Numbered from the stretch's first letter, positions 1-7,938 are shown. The stretch: DNA of 64,000 nucleotides from Nocardia elegans NBRC 108235 (GCF_001612845.1 NZ_BDBF01000002.1:248001-312000); one strand, 5' to 3'. Numbers and translations are program-made. The notes: a model not told the origin generated them from the sequence alone.

Positions 1-296
1 GACAGTTGCTGCCGATACGCCGACTCGTTCTGCAGTGGTAGCGGCGGCGCCAGCGGATTGGGAGTGGCTCCCGCGGCCAGCACGCCGAAGAAATTCGTCA
101 TGAATCGTTCCGGGGCCGATTCCACGATGGAAACCACCGCACCCGGACGTACGCCGGCCTCGATACAGGCCGCGGCCACCCGCCGCACCTGTTCACTCAA
201 CCGGGGATAGGCGACGCGGCGCCAGTCGCCGTTGTCGGCGATGGTCCAGCCTCGTTCCTCGCCGTCGTAGGCCAGCCAGTCGAGCAATCCGGTCAT
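1..296 (-). CDS. Fatty acyl-AMP ligase / acyl-CoA synthetase (N-terminal part only)
   Basis: Only the first 98 or so residues are in the window; the rest lies beyond base 1. The reading begins MTGLLDWLAYDGEERGW and continues with GVRPGAVVSIVESAPERFM and FGVLAAGATPNPLAPP, the usual N-terminal pattern of ANL-superfamily adenylating enzymes (a substrate 'body' with the 'G-V-x-x-G-D/A-x-V' and 'A-G-A-x-P-x-P-L' elements). The P-N-P-L-A-P-P stretch is typical of fatty acyl-AMP ligases that load acyl carrier proteins. The ATG overlaps the stop of the upstream acyl carrier protein gene (ATGA), so the two are translationally coupled, which supports a role in activating a fatty acid and loading it onto that carrier. 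The AMP-binding core and C-terminal lid are not visible, so acyl-CoA ligase cannot be excluded. Confidence 0.8.
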   Translation of the reverse strand, partial: MTGLLDWLAYDGEERGWTIADNGDWRRVAYPRLSEQVRRVAAACIEAGVRPGAVVSIVESAPERFMTNFFGVLAAGATPNPLAPPLPLQNESAYRQQL

Positions 297-550
297 GGCT
301 GTTTCGCTCGCAGCGCGTCACACACCATCTGCTCGATATCGCCGACGGTCACCACATTCGTCGCACCGGAATCGCCGCCGGCGTCGATGCCGAAACGCAC
401 CTGCAGGCCGAGCGCGAGTTCGATCAGGGCCAGCGAGTCGTAGCCCAGCTGTTCGGCCAGCACATCATCGGAGGCCAATTCCGGCGAAGGCTGGGGGGCG
501 TGCCGACGGACCAGTTCCCGTACCTGGTCGCGCACTTCATTTTCGTCCAC
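293..550 (-). CDS. Acyl carrier protein
   Basis: An 85-aa acidic helical protein with the phosphopantetheine attachment motif LGYDSLALIEL; the serine of D-S-L is the predicted carrier site. Length and helix pattern are those of a free-standing acyl carrier protein. The start is GTG, preceded by GGGAGC eight bases upstream. It lies 24 bases after the R2-like oxidase and overlaps the acyl-AMP ligase start by four bases, so the three genes form an operon. It is probably not the housekeeping AcpM of fatty-acid synthase II, because its neighbours are a dedicated ligase and oxidase and the sequence around the serine is Y-D-S-L-A-L-I. Confidence 0.88.
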   Translation of the reverse strand: MDENEVRDQVRELVRRHAPQPSPELASDDVLAEQLGYDSLALIELALGLQVRFGIDAGGDSGATNVVTVGDIEQMVCDALRAKQP

Positions 551-574
551 GAAATGCTCCCGAATTGTTTGTGT

Positions 575-1540
575 TCATCGAACGAGGTACGTGATGGGAT
601 GTGATTCCCCGTGCAGATCGGCATATTCTCCCGCGGCTGCCGCACAGGATTCCCGCCAATTCTCCGCGAGTTCCGAAATTGTGTCCGAAGGAATTCCGAT
701 CGACGTCATTCTGCGGCCGAGAGAACTCTCCGCGAATTCCCATTGCTCCTGAAGTATTTCGGCGCGTTTCCGCAACACCGGCACCAATCGCGGAAATGGA
801 TCACGCGTTTCCGGATCGACCAATGTCCGGGCGGCCGCCGGAATATGTTTGCGAATCATCGCGACGATATGGTCGCGCTGTCCGCCGCGTACTCCGTTGC
901 GCAATGCCAGCACACCGAAGGAAATATGCCGCGATTCGTCGCGGGCGACATTCGTGATGCCGGTCCGCAGAATGTCGAAGCGCGGCAGCGCCCGCACGGT
1001 TCCCAGCACGGTGTGCAGGCCGGTCATCGCCACCGCACCCTCGACCAGTAGGTGGTAGACCACCACGCCCTCGTACCAGGCAGCGGTGTCGCCCGGGTCT
1101 GCCCGCACCCGCTCGACCGCGTCCACGAGCGCCTTCTCGAACAGGTCACCCACCCGATCGACGCCACTGACCTGCGATAACTCCTCGTTGCCGAGGGTCT
1201 CGGAGAGAAAGGCGAGGTAGCGCCGGAAGAAGACGGTGTGGCGCGCCTCGTCGGCCAGCTGGGTGGCCAGATACATCTTGTAGTCGACCTCGGGCGCGGC
1301 GTAGGCCAGCGGCGCCAGGGTCTCGGTCACGGTCGTCTCGCCGACGAGGAAGCGGGCCAGGGTGGCCAGCAGCGGCAACCGCGCGAAGGCCGGCAGCCGG
1401 GTCCAACCCTCGGCATCACGCTCGTATTCGAGGCTCTGCGCCTGCCATTGCTGCATTTCCCAGCGGCGATAGAGATCGAGTGCGGTTACCCGTTCGGCAA
1501 GATCGATCTCGATCTCGTCGATGACCGTTGAATTGTTCAT
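575..1540 (-). CDS. R2-like (ferritin-fold) di-iron oxidase
   Basis: A 321-aa helical protein of the ribonucleotide-reductase R2 / R2lox superfamily. The metal ligands can be followed: G-E-T-T-V-T-E, then L-A-D-E-A-R-H-T-V-F-F, then L-L-V-E-G-A-V-A, then A-R-D-E-S-R-H-I-S-F-G, which are the paired E / ExxH motifs of the four-helix bundle. Length is close to R2lox proteins (about 310 aa). There is no R1 subunit gene nearby, so nucleotide reduction is unlikely. The next genes are an acyl carrier protein and an acyl-AMP ligase, which suggests oxidation (hydroxylation, desaturation or cross-linking) of a carrier-bound acyl chain; that is inference. The ATG has a GAGA-type ribosome site just upstream. 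Confidence 0.85.
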   Translation of the reverse strand: MNNSTVIDEIEIDLAERVTALDLYRRWEMQQWQAQSLEYERDAEGWTRLPAFARLPLLATLARFLVGETTVTETLAPLAYAAPEVDYKMYLATQLADEARHTVFFRRYLAFLSETLGNEELSQVSGVDRVGDLFEKALVDAVERVRADPGDTAAWYEGVVVYHLLVEGAVAMTGLHTVLGTVRALPRFDILRTGITNVARDESRHISFGVLALRNGVRGGQRDHIVAMIRKHIPAAARTLVDPETRDPFPRLVPVLRKRAEILQEQWEFAESSLGRRMTSIGIPSDTISELAENWRESCAAAAGEYADLHGESHPITYLVR

Positions 1541-1697
1541 CGCGATTTCTCGATCTGTTAGGCGAGCAGGCCGGTGAAAATCGATAGCAGAGTGCTTTCA
1601 TACACGTCGATCAACCCTTCCAACCGCCCAGCTACCCCACGCGCAGCGTCCTCACCTGCTGCGGCGTGTCAATACCCGTGACCACGCATCCGTACCG

Positions 1698-1714
1698 GAA
1701 GGATTAAATCCTTC
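1698..1714. promoter_or_regulatory. Perfect inverted repeat, candidate operator
   Basis: Two 8-base arms, GAAGGATT and AATCCTTC, around one central base. It lies about 160 bases upstream of the R2-like oxidase start, in an AT-richer patch, where a repressor site for that operon could sit. No matching regulator gene is in the window. Confidence 0.35.
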
Positions 1715-1976
1715 GATCTTGTGGACAGCGATTCTGCACGGTGCCCGAGCTTACTCCGGAAATAGCTCGCGAGCCACTCGTAACGGGGAGATCACAGCGA
1801 CAAAAGGTTACCTATGAATTTGCCGCCTTCTCGGCACTCCCGGTGAGTGGACACGGACGTTTCACATTCCGGCTGACAGCCCACCACACCCCACCTCCCC
1901 TATGAGATGCGGAGAGTTAGCTACGAGCGCCGATTCGTCCGCCCCCAGCCGCGAAAAAACGCCAGGACACACCGAA

Positions 1977-2018
1977 ACGGCCGCCGCTCGCAGCTCCTGG
2001 CTACGATGCGGCGGCCGT
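1977..2018 (-). terminator. Possible terminator after glpR
   Basis: An 11-bp perfect stem (ACGGCCGCCGC and its complement) with a 20-base loop, starting 22 bases beyond the glpR stop on the minus strand. A run of six T lies about 15 bases further on. The large loop and distant T-run make it weak. Confidence 0.35.
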
Positions 2019-2039
2019 CGGCGACCGGCTACCCGGCTC

Positions 2040-3248
2040 CTATTCGCCTGCGGCGCGGCGGATTTCACCACCCGCGGCCCGGTTCCGGGTGGCCCGGGCA
2101 GCGGCGGCGTCGAAGTGTTCCAGATGGTCGAACAGCGGGTCCTCGTCATCGACGTCGAGCACCACCGCGCGCCGGCGCAGGGCGCGGGCGGCATCGCGAT
2201 CCATCCCCGGACGACGCTCGGCCCGGACCCTTTCCTGCGCAACGGCTTCGGCGTTCTCGGCGGGGCGCTGCCGCGCTCCGGACAGCCGTGCGGCGCGGCG
2301 GCGGCGGATGTCCTCCTCGAAGCGCACCTGCCGCCGCAGGTAGGCCAGATAGCCCCCGAAGGCCACCACCGAAAGCGCACACCCCCACCACAGGGTCGCG
2401 CTCACGGCGATCGCGAAGGCACCGAAAAGCAGTGTGCTCAGGATCAATCCGAGTGCGGTGCGCTGCCGGAAGCGATACCGGGCCGCGCGCGCGATGGCGT
2501 CGGCCTCCGGATCGAACCCGCCGCGGCCACGCCGGGAGGGGACGAAATCGCGTGCGGCCGATTCGGATTCGCCGTCGGCGCCGTCGCCGTCGCCGAGATC
2601 ATCGAGCTCGTCGTCCGGATCCAGATCGCCGCGCCGGGCCGGAACAGCCGCGTTCGGAGCGGGTGGGATGCGGGCCATGCTCGCCTGCGGGCGATCCTCG
2701 GTCTCGGCGGCGGCCGGGACGTCGTCGGCCTCTTCACCATCCTCGGCATCGTCCGGATCGTCGGCGTGGGCGTCTCCGGCGGGATCGCCGTCGCCGTCGA
2801 CTTCGCCGAAGTCGTCGCGTTCGTCGCCCGGCTCGGCATCGACGGCGTCGCCGGGGGTTTCACGGGCGTGCTCCACGCCCCCGTCGGCGCGACCGGGCGG
2901 ATCACCGGCGCTCCGGTGGGCCCGTGTCACCTCCGATTCGGCGCGCTCGGGTGCGTTCCGGTCGTCCTCGATGACGGGCTCATCGGCCGATGTCGTCATC
3001 CGGTCCTCCGCATCATCGCCGTGGGAAAGCCTTTTCTGCCGAGGGGTCGGCACCCAGTCCGGATCGGTCTCATGCCCGGTGGCCGGCCCTTTCTTCGCAC
3101 GTCGTCTGGTGCCACCTCGATGCAGCACCCGGGTTGCCAGGGCCACGTCCGTGGTGCGGCGGATCCGCGGATGCCGATCGGCCAGCATCGGGAACAGCAC
3201 GAAGACCCAGAGCACGACGAGCGCGATCCACAAGATCGAATTCGGCAT
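2040..3248 (-). CDS. glpR: GlpR-type membrane receptor for the gephyrin-like protein Glp (SepX family)
   Basis: A 402-aa protein that starts MPNSILWIALVVLWVFVLFP, one N-terminal membrane helix (residues about 4-20) followed by L-A-D-R-H-P-R-I-R-R. A long acidic, Asp/Glu-rich disordered middle follows, then two further hydrophobic helices near the C-terminus (LILSTLLFGAFAIAVS and the following stretch) and a basic R-R-R-R-A-A-R tail. The order galU-glp-acetyltransferase-glpR is the arrangement known for Corynebacterium Glp/GlpR, where the receptor anchors Glp and FtsZ at the divisome, and for Streptomyces SepX. I chose the ATG at 3248 rather than one 22 codons upstream because GGGAG sits just before it and the protein then begins at the conserved membrane helix. 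Confidence 0.8.
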   Translation of the reverse strand: MPNSILWIALVVLWVFVLFPMLADRHPRIRRTTDVALATRVLHRGGTRRRAKKGPATGHETDPDWVPTPRQKRLSHGDDAEDRMTTSADEPVIEDDRNAPERAESEVTRAHRSAGDPPGRADGGVEHARETPGDAVDAEPGDERDDFGEVDGDGDPAGDAHADDPDDAEDGEEADDVPAAAETEDRPQASMARIPPAPNAAVPARRGDLDPDDELDDLGDGDGADGESESAARDFVPSRRGRGGFDPEADAIARAARYRFRQRTALGLILSTLLFGAFAIAVSATLWWGCALSVVAFGGYLAYLRRQVRFEEDIRRRRAARLSGARQRPAENAEAVAQERVRAERRPGMDRDAARALRRRAVVLDVDDEDPLFDHLEHFDAAAARATRNRAAGGEIRRAAGE

Positions 3249-3478
3249 CGCGCTCCCACCTCCGTCCCCGCCTGACCACTGTCCCTTCTCGACCGCTGGG
3301 CAGGTTCTCGCCACCTGTTTCGTCCTGGCACCGGACGCACCACCGACGTCCGTAGGTTAATGCGGCGTCACAGGAATATCCCGCAGGCGCGCCGCCCACA
3401 CCTGCCCCACCCGTCACAAGGCGGTCATCACCAGGCCCGGGCGCGTCGCCGCCGAAAAACGCCGCGCGACCGGGCCGC

Positions 3479-4135
3479 TCACGGCGGCGTGGCACGACCC
3501 GAGCGGATGAGGCGATCGACGACCGTGCCGGACACCTCCTCGACGGTCATCGCGACCAGCAGATGGTCGCGCCACGCGCCGTCGACGTCCAGATAGCGCC
3601 GCAAGGTGCCCTCCTCGCGGAAGCCCACATTGCGCAGTACCGCCTGGCTGGCCAGATTCTCCGGCCGCACCGTCGCCTCCACCCGGTGCAGGCCCACGGG
3701 CCCGAAGCAGTGGTCCAGTCCCATCGCCAGCGCGGCGGTGGCGACACCCTGGCCGCCGACGTCCTTGGCGACCCAGTAGCCGATCCAGGCCGAACGCAAC
3801 GCACCCCGCACGATGTTGCCGATGGTCAGCTGGCCGCCGAAGGATCCGTCCACCTCGATCACCAACGGCACCATCGCCCCCCGGCGCGCCTCGGCCTTCA
3901 GACTCGACCACAGCGAGGGCCAGTTGGAGGCGTGATTGCGCGCCTCCCAGCTACCCCGGCCGGTCGGCTCCCACGGCTCCAGATGTTCGCGGTCGCGCAG
4001 GCGGATTCGCGACCAGGCGGCCGCGTCTCGCAGCCGGATCGGGCGCAGGGTCACCCGCCCACCCGCGACTCGAACCGGACCGAGATGTGCGGGCCAGCCC
4101 GGATGCTGGGCGGCCCGGAATACGTTCATGTCCAC
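3479..4135 (-). CDS. rimJ: RimJ/RimL-family GNAT acetyltransferase
   Basis: 218 aa. It reads R-V-T-L-R-P-I-R-L-R-D near residue 27, the usual opening of RimJ-like acetyltransferases, then I-G-Y-W-V-A-K-D-V-G-G-Q-G-V-A-T-A-A, the acetyl-CoA pyrophosphate loop (Q/R-x-x-G-x-G/A), and H-R-V-E-A-T-V-R-P-E-N-L-A-S-Q-A-V-L, the family's C-terminal signature. The substrate is an N-terminal amine by family, but which protein is unknown. It starts three bases after the glp stop, so it is in the glp operon, and it is followed by glpR after 230 bases. An equivalent gene sits here in mycobacteria (Rv0995). Confidence 0.88.
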   Translation of the reverse strand: MDMNVFRAAQHPGWPAHLGPVRVAGGRVTLRPIRLRDAAAWSRIRLRDREHLEPWEPTGRGSWEARNHASNWPSLWSSLKAEARRGAMVPLVIEVDGSFGGQLTIGNIVRGALRSAWIGYWVAKDVGGQGVATAALAMGLDHCFGPVGLHRVEATVRPENLASQAVLRNVGFREEGTLRRYLDVDGAWRDHLLVAMTVEEVSGTVVDRLIRSGRATPP

Positions 4136-4138
4136 AGA

Positions 4139-5392
4139 TCACCCGCGCTGTGCGAGAAATGCGACCTGGACCTCGTCACCGGTGCGAATATCGGTGACCT
4201 CCGGGTCGATGACGATCAGGCTGTTGGCCTCGGCCAGGGTCGAGAGCAGATGCGACGAGCCGTTCACACCCAGCGGCTGCACCAGGTATTCACCGGTCTG
4301 CTCGTCGCGCATCAGTTGGGCGCGCAGATATCCGCGGCGGCCCTCCATCGAGGTGATCGGCATGATCGTGCGGGCCCGCACCACGCGGCGCATCGGATGC
4401 CGGCGGCCCAGCGCGATCCGGATCAGCGGCCGCACCATGATCTCGAAAACGACCAGGGCGCCAACGGGATTCGACGGGAGGAGGAAGGTCGGCACCTCGT
4501 CGCGGCCGAGCCGGCCGAAGCCCTGTACCGAGCCCGGATGCATGGCCACCCGGTCGATGGTCAGCTCACCCAGCCCCTCCAGGGCCTCACGGATCTGCTC
4601 GGAGGCCCAGCCGCCGACCGCACCCGCGATCACGACGACCTCCGAACGCACGAGCTGTCCCTCGACCACATCACGCAGGCGCTTGGGATCGGCGCTGACG
4701 ATGCCGACCCGATTCACATCGGCGCCGGCGTCGCGGGCGGCGGCGGCGAGCGCGTAGGAGTTCACGTCGTAGACCTGTCCCGGACCGGGCGTGCGATCGA
4801 TGTCGACCAGCTCGCCACCGATCGAGATCACCGACAGCCGCGGCCGGGGATGCACCAGCACCTTGTCCCGGCCGACCGCCGCCAGCAGGCCGACCTGCGC
4901 CGCGCCGATGATGGTGCCCGCCCGGACCGCGATATCGCCGGGTTGCACGTCGTCACCGATGCGCCGCACATAATCGCCGGAGCGAACCGGCTCGTAGATC
5001 TTGATCCGGGCCCGGCCACCGTCGGTGAAATCCAGCGGCAGCACGGCGTCGGCGAGGGTCGGCAGCGGCGCGCCGGTATCGATGCGCACCGACTGCCGCG
5101 GCTGCAATCGGATCGGCTGGCGCGAACCGGCCGCGACCTCGCCGACCACCGGCAACGTCAGCTCGATGGGATCGCCGTCCTCGGTGCGGATGTCGGCGCC
5201 GGCGCCCTGCACGTCCACGCTGCGCACGGCATAACCGTCGATGGCGGCCTGATCGAATCCGGGCAGCGGACGCTCGGTGACCACATCCTCGGCACACAGC
5301 AGACCCTGAGCCTCGGAGATCGCGACCCGGACCGGCCGCGGGGCCACGGCCGCCGCGGTCACCTTGATCTGCTGGTCCTCAACCGAGCGCAT
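4139..5392 (-). CDS. glp: Gephyrin-like protein Glp (annotated as MoeA in many genomes)
   Basis: 417 aa with the MoeA fold: N-terminal P-L-P-G-F-D-Q-A-A-I-D-G-Y-A-V-R, G-E-V-A-A-G, the R-I-D-T-G-A-P-L-P loop, G-D-D-V-Q-P-G-D, and the MPT-binding-like domain S-V-I-S-I-G-G-E-L-V. True MoeA proteins have a G-G-V-S-x-G-(D/E)-Y-D loop here; this protein has A-G-A-V-G-G-W-A-S-E-Q instead, so molybdate insertion is doubtful. With galU upstream, a RimJ-like acetyltransferase and the GlpR receptor downstream, it fits Glp, which in Corynebacterium binds FtsZ and GlpR in division. No other molybdenum-cofactor gene except a MoaB-like one is in the window. Confidence 0.85.
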   Translation of the reverse strand: MRSVEDQQIKVTAAAVAPRPVRVAISEAQGLLCAEDVVTERPLPGFDQAAIDGYAVRSVDVQGAGADIRTEDGDPIELTLPVVGEVAAGSRQPIRLQPRQSVRIDTGAPLPTLADAVLPLDFTDGGRARIKIYEPVRSGDYVRRIGDDVQPGDIAVRAGTIIGAAQVGLLAAVGRDKVLVHPRPRLSVISIGGELVDIDRTPGPGQVYDVNSYALAAAARDAGADVNRVGIVSADPKRLRDVVEGQLVRSEVVVIAGAVGGWASEQIREALEGLGELTIDRVAMHPGSVQGFGRLGRDEVPTFLLPSNPVGALVVFEIMVRPLIRIALGRRHPMRRVVRARTIMPITSMEGRRGYLRAQLMRDEQTGEYLVQPLGVNGSSHLLSTLAEANSLIVIDPEVTDIRTGDEVQVAFLAQRG

Positions 5393-5460
5393 GCCGCCCT
5401 TCCCCTTTACTCCGACTGATCACCCGGTCCCGCGGTGACGGGACCCGGCCGACCCCGTCG

Positions 5461-6414
5461 TCACGACGAGATCAGCTGCGGGTTCCAATCCGGAGCAAGC
5501 CGACGCTGCAACCACTCGCGCAAGGCGGGGCCGTATTCGTCTCGCTCCAAAGCGAAATCGACCGCAGCACGAAGATAACCGCCAGGGTTGCCGAGGTCGT
5601 GGCGCGACCCACGGTGGACAACGACATGTACCGGATGTCCCTCCGCGATCAGCAGCGATACGGCGTCGGTGAGCTGCAGCTCACCGCCCGCACCCGGCTC
5701 GATGCGGCGCAGCGCGTCGAAGATCGCGCGATCGAGCAGATACCGGCCCGCGGCGGTGAAGGTCGACGGCGCCTCCTCGAGCGCCGGCTTCTCCACCATG
5801 CCGACCACGCGCAGCACGTCGGGGTTCGTACTGTCGGTCACCGGCTCCACGTCGAAGACGCCGTAGGCGCTGACCTCCTGCTTCGGGACGTCGATCGCGC
5901 ACAGCACCGTGCCGCCGCGTTTGCGGCGCACGCGGCTCATCACGTCGAGGACGCCGCAGGGCAGCACCAGATCGTCGGGCAGCAGCACCGCGATGGCGTC
6001 CTCGTCGGGGTCGAGCGCCTGCTCGGCCTGGGCGACGGCGTGGCCCAGCCCGAGCGGCTCGTCCTGCACGACCGAGGTCACATCGAGCAGGCCCGGGGCC
6101 TTGCGCACCTTTTCCAGCAGCTGGAACTTCCCGCGCTCGGCGAGCGTGCTCTCCAGCACCAGGTCCTCGACGAAGTGGGCGACGACCCCGTCCTTACCGG
6201 GCGAGGTCACGATGACCAGCCGCTCGGCGCCCGATCCGGCGGCCTCGGCGGCCACCAATTCGATACCGGGCGTGTCCACCACCGGCAGCAGCTCTTTCGG
6301 CACGGTCTTGGTCGCGGGCAGGAACCGTGTCCCGAGTCCGGCCGCGGGGACCACCGCGGTACGGAAGCAGGAACGCACGGCCTGCGTCGCGTCCGATCCG
6401 GCGTCAGCTGTCAT
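5461..6414 (-). CDS. galU: UTP-glucose-1-phosphate uridylyltransferase
   Basis: 317 aa. It makes UDP-glucose from UTP and glucose-1-phosphate for cell-wall arabinogalactan, glycogen/trehalose and glycolipid synthesis. The nucleotide-binding signature VVPAAGLGTRFLPATKTVPK is intact near residue 20, followed by P-L-G-L-G-H-A-V, L-P-D-D-L-V and G-M-V-E-K-P. I chose the ATG at 6414; an in-frame frame extends 58 codons upstream but has no ribosome site. A -10 box TAGGGT (minus strand, 6423-6428) ends eight bases before this ATG, so the transcript is probably leaderless. It is divergent from the folate cyclo-ligase gene and heads the glp-rimJ-glpR block. Confidence 0.95.
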   Translation of the reverse strand: MTADAGSDATQAVRSCFRTAVVPAAGLGTRFLPATKTVPKELLPVVDTPGIELVAAEAAGSGAERLVIVTSPGKDGVVAHFVEDLVLESTLAERGKFQLLEKVRKAPGLLDVTSVVQDEPLGLGHAVAQAEQALDPDEDAIAVLLPDDLVLPCGVLDVMSRVRRKRGGTVLCAIDVPKQEVSAYGVFDVEPVTDSTNPDVLRVVGMVEKPALEEAPSTFTAAGRYLLDRAIFDALRRIEPGAGGELQLTDAVSLLIAEGHPVHVVVHRGSRHDLGNPGGYLRAAVDFALERDEYGPALREWLQRRLAPDWNPQLISS

Positions 6415-6422
6415 AAGTGCAC

Positions 6423-6428
6423 ACCCTA
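6423..6428 (-). promoter_or_regulatory. galU -10 box, leaderless promoter
   Basis: TAGGGT on the minus strand, eight bases before the galU ATG. It mirrors the TAGGGT box of the divergent folate ligase gene. Confidence 0.5.
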
Positions 6429-6694
6429 TCCATCGCTCTTGTCGTCGGACCGGCTCAACACCGGCCCGGCATCTGGGAAGCCTAGGCGGCCGCGGCGGCG
6501 CCGTCGCACCGAAACGGTGCGGCAGCAACCCCGCCGAGGTCCGCCGCCGGCCCCCGCGACTACCCGTCGGGGAACCGGCCGCAACCATGGTTTCACTGCG
6601 TTACCAGCATGTTCGCGATACCGCGTCGGGTCAGCGATTCCCCGCCGAGGGCACCTGGAAACACGGGAGCGGGCAAACTCACCGTTCGCCCACC

Positions 6695-6700
6695 TAGGGT
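6695..6700 (+). promoter_or_regulatory. -10 box of the folate cyclo-ligase gene, leaderless promoter
   Basis: TAGGGT followed by six bases and the GTG start at 6707. There is no ribosome site in front of the GTG, which agrees with a leaderless message. Confidence 0.55.
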
Positions 6701-6706
6701 GAGCCT

Positions 6707-7402
6707 GTGGAGATCGCCGGTCAGCGGGACAAGGGGCGGTGGCGAGCGGAATTGCTGGCCGCCCGGGCGGCGGTGCCGCCGGAGGTCAGGGCCGCGGAGG
6801 CCGACGCCCTGGCCCGTTCCGTGACGCGGGTACTGGACATCGACCGGTCGCGTATCGATGGGTCCGGTGGCGAGCGGTGCCGCCCGGCGAGCGGATCCGG
6901 CTCGGGTGCTCCGCGCTCGGAGTGGGTGGCCGGGTATCTCCCGGTCGCGGGTGAACCCGGTTCGGTGGCGATGCTCGACGCGCTGCGGGCCGCGGGGGCT
7001 CGGGTGATGGTCCCCGTGACCGGACCGCCCGGACCACTGGACTGGGCGGAGTACACCGGAATCGAGGGGCTGCGGCGCGCCCGCTACGGCCTGCTCGAGC
7101 CCGAGGGACCGCCGCTGGGCGTGGCGGCGATCGAGTGGCCGGAGGTGATCGTGATACCGGCGCTCGCCGTCGATCGGCGCGGCGTGCGGCTGGGACGAGG
7201 TGCCGGCTACTACGACCGGACACTGCCCGGGGCGCGACCGGACGCACGCCTGGTGGCCGTCGTCCGGGACTCGGAACTGCTGGATGTGTTGCCGGAGGAA
7301 CCCCACGATCGGCGGATGGGGTGGGCCTTGCTGCCGGAGGACGGGCTGTGCACGCTCGACGCGGACGATCGCCGGATCGACGTCCGCCCCGTGCCACGGT
7401 GA
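6707..7402 (+). CDS. 5-formyltetrahydrofolate cyclo-ligase
   Basis: 231 aa. It converts 5-formyl-THF to 5,10-methenyl-THF with ATP. Visible family features: K-G-R-W-R-A-E-L-L-A-A-R near the start, V-A-G-Y-L-P-V-A-G-E-P-G in the substrate region, I-V-I-P-A-L-A-V-D-R-R-G-V-R-L-G-R-G-A-G-Y-Y-D-R (the ATP/folate signature) and the C-terminal P-H-D-R-R-M-G. A Gly/Ser-rich insert of about 25 residues lies between residues 45 and 70. The GTG start is supported by the leaderless -10 box immediately upstream. It is followed 120 bases later by the zinc-ribbon gene, as in mycobacteria (Rv0992c-Rv0991c). Confidence 0.92.
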   Translation: MEIAGQRDKGRWRAELLAARAAVPPEVRAAEADALARSVTRVLDIDRSRIDGSGGERCRPASGSGSGAPRSEWVAGYLPVAGEPGSVAMLDALRAAGARVMVPVTGPPGPLDWAEYTGIEGLRRARYGLLEPEGPPLGVAAIEWPEVIVIPALAVDRRGVRLGRGAGYYDRTLPGARPDARLVAVVRDSELLDVLPEEPHDRRMGWALLPEDGLCTLDADDRRIDVRPVPR

Positions 7403-7522
7403 GAGCGAGACCACCGCGCCGACGCCCGGCCGCACCGGCACCATGGGAATCAATACCGGATTGGCACTGTTGGCACTGTCGGCTGTAGAGTGCTAAAAGA
7501 CGAAAACCGTGGAGGTTCGCAG

Positions 7523-7843
7523 GTGCCTACTTACTCGTATCAGTGCACGCAGTGTGGCGACAAGTTCGACATCGTGCAGTCGTTCTCCGATGACGCCCTG
7601 ACCACCTGCGAGAAGTGCAACGGCAAGCTGCGCAAGCTGTTCAACTCGGTCGGCATCGTCTTCAAGGGCAGCGGCTTCTACCGCACCGACAGCCGCAACG
7701 GCTCCTCGTCGGCCAGTGAGCCCGCCGCGAAGTCGAGCGAATCCAAGTCGAGCGATTCGTCCGCCTCGAGCAGCTCGGCCGGCTCGTCGAGCAGCTCGGG
7801 TTCGTCGTCGAGCTCCTCGTCGACCAGCACCGCCGTCGCCTGA
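7523..7843 (+). CDS. FmdB-family zinc-ribbon regulatory protein
   Basis: 106 aa. It starts PTYSYQCTQCGDKFD and has a second C-E-K-C-N-G-K pair, giving the two CxxC knuckles of the FmdB/CxxC_CxxC_SSSS family, then L-F-N-S-V-G-I-V-F-K-G-S-G-F-Y-R-T-D-S, the conserved end of the fold. The last 45 residues are mostly serine, a disordered tail that varies in length in this family. The GTG at 7523 is chosen because GGAGG lies seven bases upstream and the conserved fold begins right after it; an ATG 11 codons earlier would add only an atypical leader. The M. tuberculosis counterpart Rv0991c has been linked to proteostasis. Confidence 0.88.
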   Translation: MPTYSYQCTQCGDKFDIVQSFSDDALTTCEKCNGKLRKLFNSVGIVFKGSGFYRTDSRNGSSSASEPAAKSSESKSSDSSASSSSAGSSSSSGSSSSSSSTSTAVA

Positions 7844-7911
7844 CCCGGCCCGCACCGGCGGCCACCGACCGCCCGGTGCGGCCATTGTCTTCTGTCCGCG
7901 CCGGTCTCCGG

Positions 7912-7938
7912 TTGTCCACAACCTCTTCGTTATCCACA
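7912..7938. promoter_or_regulatory. Pair of DnaA-box-like nonamers
   Basis: TTGTCCACA at 7912-7920 and TTATCCACA at 7930-7938, same orientation, centres 18 bases apart, in the 158-base gap between the zinc-ribbon and SAF genes. The first is the common actinobacterial DnaA box and the second the E. coli consensus. There is no dnaA, dnaN or further box cluster, so this is not an origin. Confidence 0.5.

Larger units (their letters stand above)
1541..2039. other. Intergenic region between the lipid operon and glpR
   Basis: About 500 bases without a credible gene. It should hold the promoter of the minus-strand R2-like operon. Two structures stand out: a perfect 17-base inverted repeat at 1698-1714 and an 11-bp stem at 1977-2018 beyond the glpR stop. 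The short frames here have no ribosome sites or family similarity that I recognise. Confidence 0.6.

Noticed and set aside
575..1540. Ribonucleotide reductase beta subunit
   Set aside because: No alpha subunit, and an operon with an acyl carrier protein and acyl-AMP ligase. The R2lox/oxidase reading fits better.
7912..7938. Replication origin
   Set aside because: Only two DnaA boxes, no AT-rich unwinding element, and no dnaA, dnaN, gyrB or rpmH nearby.
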